The notes: generated by a model from the letters alone, not told the origin. Positions 1 through 8,062 are shown, numbered from the stretch's first letter. The stretch is 28,312 bases of DNA from Halovenus sp. (GCA_003551945.1 PUNZ01000157.1:1-28312); one strand, 5' to 3'. Translations and numbers: made by a program.

Positions 1-135
1 ACGGACCAGTATACGAAGCTATCAACGCGTGAATCATTCGAATATACGTTCGAACACGAGGGCAGATACGATTATTACTGTGTGCCACACATCGAAGCGG
101 ATATGATTGGCGCAATTATCGTCGAAGAAAGTTAG
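1..135 (+). CDS. Halocyanin-like blue copper protein, 3' end only
   Basis: Reading frame 1 is open from the first base to a TAG at 133-135 and encodes the last 44 residues of a small copper protein. The segment holds YDYYC, then VPH, then a Met: fragment residues Cys27, His30 and Met35. These match the C-terminal copper-ligand loop (C-x2-H-x4-M) of type 1 copper proteins such as halocyanin, plastocyanin and amicyanin. A typical closing beta-strand (IGAIIVEES) follows. In haloarchaea such proteins are usually membrane-anchored electron carriers on the outer face of the membrane. The N-terminus, any signal peptide and the first His ligand lie outside the window. The stop codon directly abuts the stop codon of the convergent transporter gene. 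Family assignment is firm; the exact electron partner is unknown. Confidence 0.88.
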   Translation, partial: TDQYTKLSTRESFEYTFEHEGRYDYYCVPHIEADMIGAIIVEES

Positions 136-2766
136 CTACGCCTTCGAAAACCGCTCTTTTATTCGTTCTCTCACCACAAGCAGACACGGCAAGACGGTCA
201 CACAGGCGAAGAAGGCAAACACGATTGCCGTTCCTGTCACGATACCAAAGCGCTGGAGCGGCGGTGCAAGCGATAGCGCAAGGACACCAAAGGCTGCTGC
301 TGTTGTCCCAGCGCTTGCCAGTAACGCACCACCAGTTCCGGTGATGGAGGCTTCCAATGCGTCATCAAGATTCTCGTGACGCTCACGCTCGTCAATGAAC
401 CGCTCGCCAGCGTGAATACTGTAATCAACGCCCAGCCCGATTGCAAGGCTTGTGATGACCGCAGTTTCGCTATTGAATGGGATATCGAGTATCGCCATTG
501 CCCCAATCAACCAGGCAAGTGCAGCCACGACCGGTGCAATGACAATCGCGCCCAGTTCCGGCGAACGGTATTTCGAGTAGAACAAGAGTGTCAAAAAGAG
601 CAAGATGACGACGAGCGTGATGCTGAACGCCTCAACGAGATTGTCAAGCAGCGCATCCTGTAGAACAGACTCAGTGACAGGTGCACCAGTTGCGACAGCC
701 GTTATCGCTGGCGCATTCGTCTGGATGCGGTCAGCTAATGCTGCTGTATCCTCCGTAATCGTCTGGGCTGATTCGGCACTTCTGACACTGATGATGAGTC
801 TTGCTGACGTGATTTCCCCATCGTCATCTCTGCTGAGCACTTCATTTGCGGCGTCCTCATCGATATCGAAAAGAAGCTCATACACCGCCGCAACGTCGTC
901 ATCCGGTAATCCGTTACCAGTCGTATCTCGGTCAGCAATCGCCTCGGCAAGCTCATCGTCTTCCTCAGCGACCTCACGCAAGACGGTATGTGGGCCGTCA
1001 ATAGCGGCTGTGCCATCAGGTCGAAGCGCAATCGAGCTGTTCTCCTCGATATCGCTGGTTGCGTCATCGATAGCAGGCAGAACATCACCGTCGGTAACGT
1101 CTCCTCGTATCAGTATTTGCGACTCCGAATCACCACCCTGCAACTGGAAGTTGTTGCTCAGATACTCGAAATCATCGCTAATCGTGTACGAACCGGGTTG
1201 TAACGGACCGGGGAGGTTACTCGTCCACTCCGGTGGGTCCTGTGGCAAGAAATCAGCCTCGTTGAACTCCGTATCAATTGTTGTTGCGCCATATGCACCA
1301 CCAGTCGCAAGCAAGAAGGCAACGAGGATGACTGCCAGTGGTGCGCGTGAAGCAAAGCTTGCAACCCCGGAAAGGAGTCGATTTGCTACACCTTCGCCGA
1401 CGCCAAAGGCCGGTTTCTTTCGACTTCGCCCGAGTCGCCCTTCAATGAAGGTATCAATCTCGACTTTGAGCGCTGGAATGAGCGCGCCAAAAATGACGAA
1501 GGTTGCTAAGATACCACCAGCGCTGAGCACGGCGAAATCCTGAATCGCCGGAAGCGGACTGACGATGTTCGAGAGGAAGCCGACACCAGTCGAGAAGGTC
1601 GCCGCAGCAATCGCCAGAATGACGCTCGCAAGGCCAACAGTCATCGCCGCTCGGATACGGAACTCGGGCGAAATGTTAGTAGTTGGATCACCACCCGTCG
1701 CTGCATCTCTCATCTCCGAATCGATGGCATCTGATTCTTTTTGTTGTACATCTAATCGACCGTAGCCTGCTTCGCGATAGCGCATGACGACGTGCAACGC
1801 ATAGTCGATACTCAGCCCGATGAGCAAGAACGGCACGGCGATGAGGATAACGTTCATCGGGATTTCGAGCCAGCCCATAATCCCGGCCATCCAAATCAAG
1901 ACCGCAACAATCCCTGCGAACGCGAGCAGGATGTCAATGATATCACGGTAGGCAATCCCGAGCACGAGCAAAATCATCACGAACGCAAAGGGCGTAATGA
2001 TAGCAAAACTGTCGCCAGTTGCCTGGCTGGATGCCTCGTTGCTAATTCCCTGCCCGAACATGAAGGCATCGTCAAAATAGGTGTCCAGAATCTGGTTTAT
2101 TTCGACCTGTGCGTCGTAAGCGGCTTCAGGGTCTTCATCCTCGCCGCTCTCGTCAACCTGCAACAGCAGGGTCAGACGGGCATCGGAGGTCGTCTCACCG
2201 GGCTCGTAGTCCGTTGGAAGGAACTGATACGGGTCCTCACCACCCGGTAACTCTGCATCGGGGTCAAGCACCGATTCGAGTAACTGCGCAAACTCTTCTT
2301 CCGAGAGTGAATTGAGCGCTTCGCGCTGGTCAGCGATCGACGGCTCACCCTCAGGTGGTGGACCATCCCCTGCCTCAGCCTGGAAATACGCGGCCGTCCC
2401 GAGCACATTTTCGAGGCCAATGAACCCGTTACCGTCGAGCGTCTCAGCAAGTTCATCGTCCTCGCGTACCTCTAATTGAAAATCAAGGCCGGCCACAAGC
2501 GACTCCTGCGTTAGGACATTGCCACCCTCCTCTCGGACGACGATTTGTGAGATGACTCCCTCCTGTTGTGCGTAGTTCTCAGCAATAAAATCGCTTGCTT
2601 CGGTCTCCGGGGAATCGATCTCGAACTCACCAAGACCTGCATCCTCGGTATCGTCCATCGCCACGCCAGCACCAACGAGGACGGTCAACAAGAGGATGCC
2701 AACGATGACGAGTTTGCTCCGCGACGCAACGAAATTCGCGTACCTGCTTGCAATCTTTCCGGCCAT
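136..2766 (-). CDS. MMPL/RND superfamily transporter (exporter-like membrane protein)
   Basis: This 876-residue protein has the duplicated layout of the RND/MMPL superfamily: a first membrane helix at about residues 18-36, a large acidic extracytoplasmic domain (about 37-250), a bundle of helices (about 255-330 and 375-435), then a second copy with a helix near 475, an external domain and a C-terminal bundle. The two copies carry the matching transmembrane motifs GLSIDYALH (Asp321) and GLGVDYSIH (Asp781), the usual position of proton-relay acidic residues in this superfamily. Members export lipids, drugs or other hydrophobic compounds using the ion gradient; the substrate here cannot be read from sequence. 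The ATG at 2766 is the first possible start, because an in-frame stop lies at 2794-2796. It follows valS by 121 bp on the same strand. A 12-codon mini-ORF overlaps its start (TAATG). Confidence 0.87.
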   Translation of the reverse strand: MAGKIASRYANFVASRSKLVIVGILLLTVLVGAGVAMDDTEDAGLGEFEIDSPETEASDFIAENYAQQEGVISQIVVREEGGNVLTQESLVAGLDFQLEVREDDELAETLDGNGFIGLENVLGTAAYFQAEAGDGPPPEGEPSIADQREALNSLSEEEFAQLLESVLDPDAELPGGEDPYQFLPTDYEPGETTSDARLTLLLQVDESGEDEDPEAAYDAQVEINQILDTYFDDAFMFGQGISNEASSQATGDSFAIITPFAFVMILLVLGIAYRDIIDILLAFAGIVAVLIWMAGIMGWLEIPMNVILIAVPFLLIGLSIDYALHVVMRYREAGYGRLDVQQKESDAIDSEMRDAATGGDPTTNISPEFRIRAAMTVGLASVILAIAAATFSTGVGFLSNIVSPLPAIQDFAVLSAGGILATFVIFGALIPALKVEIDTFIEGRLGRSRKKPAFGVGEGVANRLLSGVASFASRAPLAVILVAFLLATGGAYGATTIDTEFNEADFLPQDPPEWTSNLPGPLQPGSYTISDDFEYLSNNFQLQGGDSESQILIRGDVTDGDVLPAIDDATSDIEENSSIALRPDGTAAIDGPHTVLREVAEEDDELAEAIADRDTTGNGLPDDDVAAVYELLFDIDEDAANEVLSRDDDGEITSARLIISVRSAESAQTITEDTAALADRIQTNAPAITAVATGAPVTESVLQDALLDNLVEAFSITLVVILLFLTLLFYSKYRSPELGAIVIAPVVAALAWLIGAMAILDIPFNSETAVITSLAIGLGVDYSIHAGERFIDERERHENLDDALEASITGTGGALLASAGTTAAAFGVLALSLAPPLQRFGIVTGTAIVFAFFACVTVLPCLLVVRERIKERFSKA

Positions 2767-2804
2767 TAGCCAACCACTTCCGCTTCGACGACATCACTGT
2801 TCAT
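2766..2804 (-). CDS. Possible 12-codon leader ORF before the MMPL gene
   Basis: An ATG at 2804 opens a 12-residue reading frame (MNSDVVEAEVVG). Its TAA overlaps the ATG of the transporter gene as TAATG, an arrangement suited to translational coupling or reinitiation. A weak TATA-like element (CCTTATTCG on the minus strand, near 2829-2836) lies about 28 nt before this ATG, so a leaderless mRNA could begin at the mini-ORF. Against it, the ORF is very short, the TATA match is poor, and four valines in twelve codons may be chance. Alternatively the stretch is simply a 5' leader. Confidence 0.2.
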   Translation of the reverse strand: MNSDVVEAEVVG

Positions 2805-2887
2805 AGTAACATACTCACAGCCTTTAACGAATAAGGCTTCGACCGATACTTGTGGCGAAAAATGTCGACAATAAGGGGACGCCAGCG

Positions 2888-5512
2888 TTATTCGTAGATA
2901 AGGAGCGTTGCGTGTTCGCTTTCGATGACAGTAACCTCTTCGCCAGACTCTGCTTGGTGTTCTTCCACGATATCAACTGCCTCGCCAGCAATGGTAACAG
3001 TCTCGTCGGCAAGTTCAACGGTAATTTCGCCGCTTGCCTGCTGTTGTTTGACCGTTTCAGGGGCCATCTGTGAGAGCGCACCGATAACTGCACCTGCTTG
3101 GTCGCGGAACTCCGGTCCGATAATTGAGTGGTCCGGGTCGACATCCACAGGCACGAGTTCGACGTTCGGCTCGCCCTCTTTGAACTGAACCGGTGCATTT
3201 GTCGCCTCGCTCACATCGTAGGTATCGATTGCCCCCTCTGGAGCGGTGTCAGGATACACTTCAACGCGGTCAAGTTCCGCGTTGAGGGCCATTCCTTCGT
3301 CGGATTTCCAGCCACGAATGGTTGAGGCAACGTCTGCTATCAGGTCGCCTGCCTGTTCAGCGTCCGTATCGTCAAGTTCGATGGCAGGCCAGTCGCTTTC
3401 GTGGACGCTCCCTTCAGTGCCAGGGAGAGCGTTCCATGCCTCCTCGGTGAGAAACGGTGCAAACGGCGACAGCATACGAAGCGAGGCAGACAGACTCTCA
3501 AACAGTGCCTGTTTTGCCGCATCGCGCTCGCCTGGTCGACCCTCGTAAAGTCGTCCTTTGATGAGTTCGAGATAATCGTCGGCAAGGTCGTGCCAGACGA
3601 ACGCTCGGATTTTTCGGAGCGCAGCATCAAACCGGTAGTTTGCCATATCTTCGTCAACCTCTGTGGCAACGCGAGCGCATTTCGAGAGTATCCAGCGGTC
3701 GACATCGCGGTACGCTGGGTCGGGAAGTGGTTCGCGGTCATCAGCAAGATGCTGTGATGCAAACCGGGTGATGTTCCACACTTTCGTCTGGAACCGGGAT
3801 GCGGATTTGACTTCCTTCCACTGGAACTGAATGTCGCTACCGGGTTGTCCACCGAGTGCCATCGCCTGCCGGAATGCATCCGCGGAGTGCTCCTCGACAA
3901 CTTCCTCGGGTTGGACGAAGTTATCCCGTGATTTGGACATCTTGTTGCCGTCATCGCCGAAGACCATCCCGTTGATAAGGATATCCTCCCATGGAATCTG
4001 GTCTTCAAGCGCCGCTGTTCGGAGTAGCGTGTAAAATGCCCATGTTCGAATGATATCATGCCCTTGTGGGCGGAGGGACGTTGGCGTGAACGACTGCTCC
4101 GGCCAGTCTCTGACCATGAGCGGGGAGATGGATGAATCCATCCACGTGTCCATCACGTCTGGTTCACCCTCCCAGTTGTCGCCACCACACTCAGGACAGG
4201 CATCAATTGCTGGGTCACCCTGTGTGGGCTCAACGGGAAGTTCGTCTTCCTCAGCGATATGAGCGTATCCACAGTCCTGACAGAACCACGCCGGAATTGG
4301 GGTTGCAAAGACCCGTTGACGGGAGATAACCCAGTCCCACTCCATCCCTTCCGTCCAATCTTCGAGACGACCGTACATGTGCTCGGGAACCCACTCAACC
4401 TCTTTGGCAGTTTCGAGGATTTCGTCCTGGTCGACAGTGACGAACCACTGCTCTTTGGAGAGAATTTCGATCGGGGTATCACAGCGCCAACACTGCCCGA
4501 CGTTCTGTTCAGTCGGTTCACTGTCGGTGAGATAGCCTGCTTCATCAAGGTCCTCGACGATGGTTGCTTTTGCGTCGTCGATTGTGAGGCCTTCATACTC
4601 GCCGACATCGCCAGTGAGTCGTCCGTCTTCGGAAAAGACCATCCGGAGGTCGAGGTCATATTCGGCCCACCAGGTGACGTCCTGTTTGTCTCCGAACGTA
4701 CAAATCATCACGGCGCCGGTTCCGAAGTCGCCATCAACCTCGTCATCGCTGATGAGTTCGATTTCGTGCCCAAAAAGCGGGACTTCGAACGTGTCCCCAA
4801 TCCGGTCAGCGTATCGCTCATCATCGGGGTCGACGGCCATCGAGACACACGCCGCAAGCAGTTCTGGTCGGGTCGTGGCAATTTCGATATCGTCGTTGTC
4901 GACGCCTGGGAACGTCACGTAATAGAGGGTTCCTTCGATTCCTTCCTCAGTTTCAACTTCTGCATCAGCGATTGCGGTTTCACAGCGTGGACACCAGTTC
5001 ACCGGGTGCTCGTCTCGGTAAACGTAGTCATCCTCGGCCATTCGGACAAATGACCGCTGGGTTTCTCCCCAGTATTCGGGGTCCATCGTCTGGTACTCGT
5101 GGTTCCAGTCGATGGAAAAGCCGAGCGTATTCATCGTGTCTTTCATCGCTCCAATCTGGGATTCCGTGTGCTCGATACAGAGATCACGGAACTCTCCCCG
5201 AGGGACGTCAGTGCGGTGAATGCCTTCGTTTTCTTCGACTTTCACTTCCGTCGGCAATCCATGACAGTCCCAGCCCTGGGGGAATAAGACGTCATCGCCA
5301 ACAAGTCGGTGATAGCGGGCGGCAAAGTCCATGTAACACCAGCCAAGGGCGTTTCCGATGTGGAGATTGCCAGTTGGATACGGTGGCGGTGTGTCGATGA
5401 CGTACTCCGTATCGGAGTCACCGTCGTATGTATAGATATCCTGGTCTTGCCACTGTTCTCGCCACTGCGGTTCCACAGCATCCGGGTCGTAGGTATCGGG
5501 TATTTCGGACAT
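2888..5512 (-). CDS. valS: Valyl-tRNA synthetase
   Basis: This class I synthetase joins valine to tRNA-Val in the cytoplasm and is essential for translation. Numbered from the chosen Met, it shows the ATP-binding HIGH-type motif (NLHIGNAL, HIGN at 51-54) preceded by DTPPPYPTG, and the KMSKS loop at 524-528. It also has a CP1 editing domain with ATTRPELLAACV, and Cys-pair zinc-ribbon elements (CPRC, CWRC, CQDC, CPEC). The GTGAVMICTFGDKQDV segment is of the ValRS rather than IleRS kind. The C-terminal third is the helical anticodon-binding domain. At 874 residues it has normal archaeal length. An ATG 15 bases upstream (5527) also fits, but MSEIPDTYDPDAVEP is the typical haloarchaeal N-terminus. 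No Shine-Dalgarno sequence is visible. The leader contains a promoter, a mini-ORF and a hairpin, listed separately. Confidence 0.96.
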   Translation of the reverse strand: MSEIPDTYDPDAVEPQWREQWQDQDIYTYDGDSDTEYVIDTPPPYPTGNLHIGNALGWCYMDFAARYHRLVGDDVLFPQGWDCHGLPTEVKVEENEGIHRTDVPRGEFRDLCIEHTESQIGAMKDTMNTLGFSIDWNHEYQTMDPEYWGETQRSFVRMAEDDYVYRDEHPVNWCPRCETAIADAEVETEEGIEGTLYYVTFPGVDNDDIEIATTRPELLAACVSMAVDPDDERYADRIGDTFEVPLFGHEIELISDDEVDGDFGTGAVMICTFGDKQDVTWWAEYDLDLRMVFSEDGRLTGDVGEYEGLTIDDAKATIVEDLDEAGYLTDSEPTEQNVGQCWRCDTPIEILSKEQWFVTVDQDEILETAKEVEWVPEHMYGRLEDWTEGMEWDWVISRQRVFATPIPAWFCQDCGYAHIAEEDELPVEPTQGDPAIDACPECGGDNWEGEPDVMDTWMDSSISPLMVRDWPEQSFTPTSLRPQGHDIIRTWAFYTLLRTAALEDQIPWEDILINGMVFGDDGNKMSKSRDNFVQPEEVVEEHSADAFRQAMALGGQPGSDIQFQWKEVKSASRFQTKVWNITRFASQHLADDREPLPDPAYRDVDRWILSKCARVATEVDEDMANYRFDAALRKIRAFVWHDLADDYLELIKGRLYEGRPGERDAAKQALFESLSASLRMLSPFAPFLTEEAWNALPGTEGSVHESDWPAIELDDTDAEQAGDLIADVASTIRGWKSDEGMALNAELDRVEVYPDTAPEGAIDTYDVSEATNAPVQFKEGEPNVELVPVDVDPDHSIIGPEFRDQAGAVIGALSQMAPETVKQQQASGEITVELADETVTIAGEAVDIVEEHQAESGEEVTVIESEHATLLIYE

Positions 5513-5618
5513 AGCTCGTTTCATCACGTTCGTCAGGTGCGCTGGTCAGTTCTCGATTCGGTGTTGGTTCCGGAAAGACCACAACAGTGTCGGATTGGTG
5601 GGTCGAAAAGACAGGTCA

Positions 5619-5637
5619 GTCGGTCAAGATGACCGAC
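5619..5637 (-). promoter_or_regulatory. Perfect 8-bp hairpin in the valS leader
   Basis: GTCGGTCA and TGACCGAC form a perfect 8-bp stem around a 3-nt loop. On the minus strand the hairpin lies about 107 nt before the valS ATG and overlaps the last codons and stop of an 11-codon mini-ORF. The 3' arm can also pair over 6 bp with an earlier GTCGGT inside the mini-ORF (5644-5649), so two mutually exclusive foldings are possible. A CTTTTC run follows the hairpin by about nine nt. It may be an attenuator, an operator palindrome or an RNA-stability element. Confidence 0.45.
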
Positions 5638-5659
5638 GTACTACCGACGAACGTACCAT
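5624..5659 (-). CDS. Possible leaderless Val-codon leader peptide of valS
   Basis: An ATG at 5659 starts an 11-residue frame, MVRSSVVRRSS, ending in TGA at 5624-5626. A good TATA element is centred about 28 nt upstream, so this ATG would sit at the very 5' end of the valS mRNA and could be translated as a leaderless message. Three of eleven codons are valine and all three are GTA, with two adjacent. The stop codon is the first triplet of the 3' arm of the leader hairpin. This resembles bacterial leader-peptide attenuation of amino-acid genes, which is not an established mechanism in haloarchaea. No homology is known to me; the ORF could be chance. Confidence 0.3.
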   Translation of the reverse strand: MVRSSVVRRSS

Positions 5660-5683
5660 ATCTGAGGCGTAGACGGTGACTCG

Positions 5684-5697
5684 TATAAGTTTTCGTT
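5684..5697 (-). promoter_or_regulatory. TATA/BRE promoter of valS
   Basis: On the minus strand CGAAAACTTATACG gives an A-rich BRE-like stretch followed by TTATA. The TATA centre is near 5687, predicting transcription start near 5660, immediately before the mini-ORF ATG at 5659 and about 148 nt before the preferred valS start. Confidence 0.6.
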
Positions 5698-5742
5698 TTT
5701 CCGAGAGCACAACAGAACCACGGAAAAGCCAGAACAAGCCGC

Positions 5743-6366
5743 TTAAATCATCAGCTGAACATCCGACTCGCTCATATGCTGGAGTGCAGTCGCCGCACCG
5801 ACGCCGGTCGTCACACCCTCATAGAAGTCAGCTTCATCGTAATCCATCAACTCAATCGTCATCTGACAAGCTTGGAGTTCGACGCCAAGGTCAAGCGAGA
5901 GGTCGACTAATTCCTCGATAGTTGCTGTATCGTTGTCCGCAATCCGTTTGTTCATCATCCGAGTCGTCATCCGGTCCATTCCCGGGAGCGCCCCGACAAT
6001 GTTTGGAACGGGCATGTTTGGGTTGCCGACTGAACTTAATTTGAGATTTCGTGAGTTTTCCTCGTGTAGAATATCAAGTCCCCAGAAGGTATGGAACACG
6101 ACGACTTCCCAGTCAAAGGCGGCCGCTGTCGTGGCAAGGATAAGTGGCGGGTAAGCCATATCGAGCGTTCCCTTCGTGGCGATGATAGTCATCTTCTTCT
6201 GACCGTCATCTCCAGCAGCCGCCATAGCGTCCTCAAGCTCCTGTAACTCTGCAACAGTGGCTTCTAGTTCTTCGATGCGTGCACGGAGTTCATCCTCTGT
6301 CGTCTCCGTCTCGCTGGCCTGTTCACCGTCGATATCATCGCCTGTTTGTTGTGAGTCGGTGCTCAT
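5743..6366 (-). CDS. DsrE-family (DsrE3A-like) sulfur-carrier protein
   Basis: This 207-residue protein has an acidic, disordered N-terminus, a short Glu/Leu-rich coiled coil (about 22-50) and a DsrE/DsrF/DrsH-like domain starting at KKMTIIATKGTLD. The domain includes FHTFWGLDIL and a Met-rich loop, and ends in the ELQACQMT segment with Cys167, the likely sulfur-carrying cysteine. Family knowledge: DsrE3A-type proteins accept persulfide sulfur from rhodaneses and exchange it with TusA. The ATG at 6366 is chosen because it follows the tusA stop codon by one base (TAGTATG) and begins a normal acidic N-terminus. A 34-residue upstream extension in the same frame is only the shadow of tusA. It is cotranscribed with tusA and stands divergent from a rhodanese fusion, supporting a cytoplasmic sulfur-relay role. 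Confidence 0.9.
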   Translation of the reverse strand: MSTDSQQTGDDIDGEQASETETTEDELRARIEELEATVAELQELEDAMAAAGDDGQKKMTIIATKGTLDMAYPPLILATTAAAFDWEVVVFHTFWGLDILHEENSRNLKLSSVGNPNMPVPNIVGALPGMDRMTTRMMNKRIADNDTATIEELVDLSLDLGVELQACQMTIELMDYDEADFYEGVTTGVGAATALQHMSESDVQLMI

Positions 6367-6367
6367 A

Positions 6368-6613
6368 CTATCCCGTTTTTTCGACGTAGTGTTTGTACAC
6401 GTCGTCACCCTCGGTTTGTTCGCGGAGTTCAACCCCATCCGTTCCCTCCGCCCACCCGCGGATATCACTCATGCTCCCGGAATCCGTGGCAATAACTTCA
6501 AGAATATCGCCTTGGTCAAGCTCGTCAATTGCCTGTTTTGTTTTCACAACGGGAATCGGACACGATACTCCGGTCACATCCAACGTCTCTGTAATGTCGA
6601 GTTCGGTTGTCAT
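6368..6613 (-). CDS. tusA: TusA/SirA-like sulfurtransferase
   Basis: This 81-residue protein has the TusA signature SCPIPVVKTKQAI. The CPxP motif has Cys18 as the persulfide-carrying residue, and the first half is a typical beta-alpha-beta fold of 75-85 residues. TusA proteins relay sulfane sulfur between donors such as rhodaneses and acceptors in tRNA thiolation, cofactor synthesis or sulfur oxidation. It is the first gene of a two-gene unit with a DsrE-family partner one base downstream. The divergent operon encodes a rhodanese/beta-lactamase-fold fusion and YeeE-type membrane proteins, so a role in handling thiosulfate or persulfide sulfur is likely. The final acceptor is unknown. A TATA-like TTGTAAAA is centred about 32 nt before the ATG and would give a very short leader. 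Confidence 0.93.
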   Translation of the reverse strand: MTTELDITETLDVTGVSCPIPVVKTKQAIDELDQGDILEVIATDSGSMSDIRGWAEGTDGVELREQTEGDDVYKHYVEKTG

Positions 6614-6838
6614 GGTTGAATACTGCCCTTATATTGGACTTGTTTTACAATATTGGTCGAAGGGGATAAAAATCCATCGGTACCCCACATATAAAAATAA
6701 CTCAAATACCACGGGAGCGTGTTTATTGACAACCTAAAATAACGCTGTAAATTGAAAGAGCAGATACCACCGACACCACCACAATATTGTGTGTAGTGTG
6801 AAATACCATAACAACAATTAAGTGGCTAGAGCACTGAG
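6614..6838. promoter_or_regulatory. Divergent promoter region of the sulfur locus with repeated AATATTG motifs
   Basis: This AT-rich 225-bp region drives tusA-dsrE leftward and the rhodanese fusion operon rightward. It contains a perfect 12-bp palindrome CACAATATTGTG (6780-6791) on the rightward side. ACAATATTG (6647-6655) lies on the tusA side. ATATTGGNC occurs twice, 19 bp apart (6631-6639 and 6650-6658). Candidate TATA elements are TTGTAAAA (minus, near 6645) and AATTAAG (plus, 6816-6822). The repeats look like binding sites of one shared regulator, but AT-rich promoter DNA makes some such matches likely by chance. No other gene is visible here. Confidence 0.5.
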
Positions 6839-8044
6839 ATGGGACCAGACATGAACCCTGAAGACTTTCCAACACCTGACGTTCCGGTCAGTTCACTCAC
6901 ACCAGAGGAGCTCAAGGCGCAGATTGACAGCGGTCAGCCAGTGACTATCCTTGATGCCAGGATGGGGAGTGACTACGAAGAATGGCGAATTGATGGTGAG
7001 AACGTCACCTCAATCAACATTCCGTATTACGAGTTTCTCGACGACGAAATCAGTGAGGAGGTGTTGAATCAACTCCCCGACGACACAGCCTTTACCGTTC
7101 TGTGTGCAAAAGGCGGTGCAAGTGAGTTCGTCGCGGGGTCACTCATCAAGGAAGGGTACGACGTCAACCATCTCGAAGAAGGGATGAATGGGTGGGCAAA
7201 GATTTACGAGGCCGTCGAGATTACGCGGTACGACGGCCCAGGCACCGTCCTGCAGTATCAACGACCGTCCAGTGGGTGTCTGGGATATTTCATCTACGAT
7301 GATGGCGAAGCGGCAGTCATTGACCCACTTCGGGCGTTCACGGACCGATATCTCGATGACGCTTCCGAACTCGGCGTCGAACTCCGCTACGCAATTGATA
7401 CCCACATTCACGCAGACCACATCTCTGGTGTCCGAAATCTCGTTGCCGCTGGTGTCGAAGGTGTCATCCCCAAGCCAGCAGTGGACCGCGGTGTCACATA
7501 CGCAGATGAAATGACACAAGCAACAGATGGTGATACGTTCGAGGTTGGGAACGTCACTATCGAAACGGTCTACACGCCAGGACACACCTCGGGAATGACC
7601 TCGTATCTCATCGGCGATTCCCTGTTGACAACTGGTGATGGATTGTTCATCGAGAGCGTTGCCCGCCCGGACCTCGAAGAGGGTGATGACGGCGCACCGG
7701 AAGCAGCACAGCAACTGTATCAGTCCCTACAAGAGCGGGTGCTGACACTTCCGGGTGAGACACTCATTGGTGGGGCCCACTACAGTGACTCGGCCGTGCC
7801 TGCGGAGGATGGAACGTATACCGCACCAATCGATGAGCTAGTCGAGCGAATGGATGCACTACACCTTGAGGAATCGGAGTTTGTCGATGTCATCCTCTCG
7901 AATATGCCGCCTCGGCCAGCGAATTACGAGGAGATTATCGCAACCAATCTCGGTCAGCAAGAGACAGATGACGAGGAGGCGTTCGAACTTGAGCTCGGCC
8001 CGAACAACTGTGCAGCCAGTCAAGAATCACTCGCAGGGGACTAA
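6839..8044 (+). CDS. Rhodanese and metallo-beta-lactamase-fold fusion (persulfide dioxygenase-like)
   Basis: This 401-residue protein has two domains. An N-terminal rhodanese domain (about 17-125) carries the active-site loop VLCAKGGAS, with Cys89 as the sulfur-accepting residue. A metallo-beta-lactamase domain (about 135-375) carries THIHADHISG (His189, His191, Asp193, His194), TPGHTSG (His249) and TTGDGLF (Asp267). Related proteins, ETHE1-type persulfide dioxygenases and CstB/BLH-type fusions, oxidise low-molecular-weight persulfides to sulfite or thiosulfate. In CstB-type proteins the rhodanese is usually C-terminal; here it is at the N-terminus. It heads an operon with two YeeE-type genes and stands divergent from tusA-dsrE. 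The start may be 6839 or 6851; a TATA-like AATTAAG at 6816-6822 slightly favours 6851, giving MNPEDFPTPD. Enzymatic identity beyond the superfamily is inferred. Confidence 0.9.
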   Translation: MGPDMNPEDFPTPDVPVSSLTPEELKAQIDSGQPVTILDARMGSDYEEWRIDGENVTSINIPYYEFLDDEISEEVLNQLPDDTAFTVLCAKGGASEFVAGSLIKEGYDVNHLEEGMNGWAKIYEAVEITRYDGPGTVLQYQRPSSGCLGYFIYDDGEAAVIDPLRAFTDRYLDDASELGVELRYAIDTHIHADHISGVRNLVAAGVEGVIPKPAVDRGVTYADEMTQATDGDTFEVGNVTIETVYTPGHTSGMTSYLIGDSLLTTGDGLFIESVARPDLEEGDDGAPEAAQQLYQSLQERVLTLPGETLIGGAHYSDSAVPAEDGTYTAPIDELVERMDALHLEESEFVDVILSNMPPRPANYEEIIATNLGQQETDDEEAFELELGPNNCAASQESLAGD

Positions 8045-8062
8045 CTACGCACATAACCCAGT

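Noticed and set aside
605..1543. A 312-codon open frame on the plus strand
   Set aside because: It lies antisense inside the MMPL gene. Its product is Ser/Ala-rich low-complexity sequence mirroring codons of the real gene, with no recognisable domain.
3340..4059. A 239-codon open frame on the minus strand
   Set aside because: It is another frame within valS, Arg/Ser-rich and non-acidic, unlike any haloarchaeal protein in this window.
4259..5053. A 264-codon open frame on the plus strand
   Set aside because: It is antisense to valS, which has unambiguous motifs throughout. The translation resembles no family and has no promoter.
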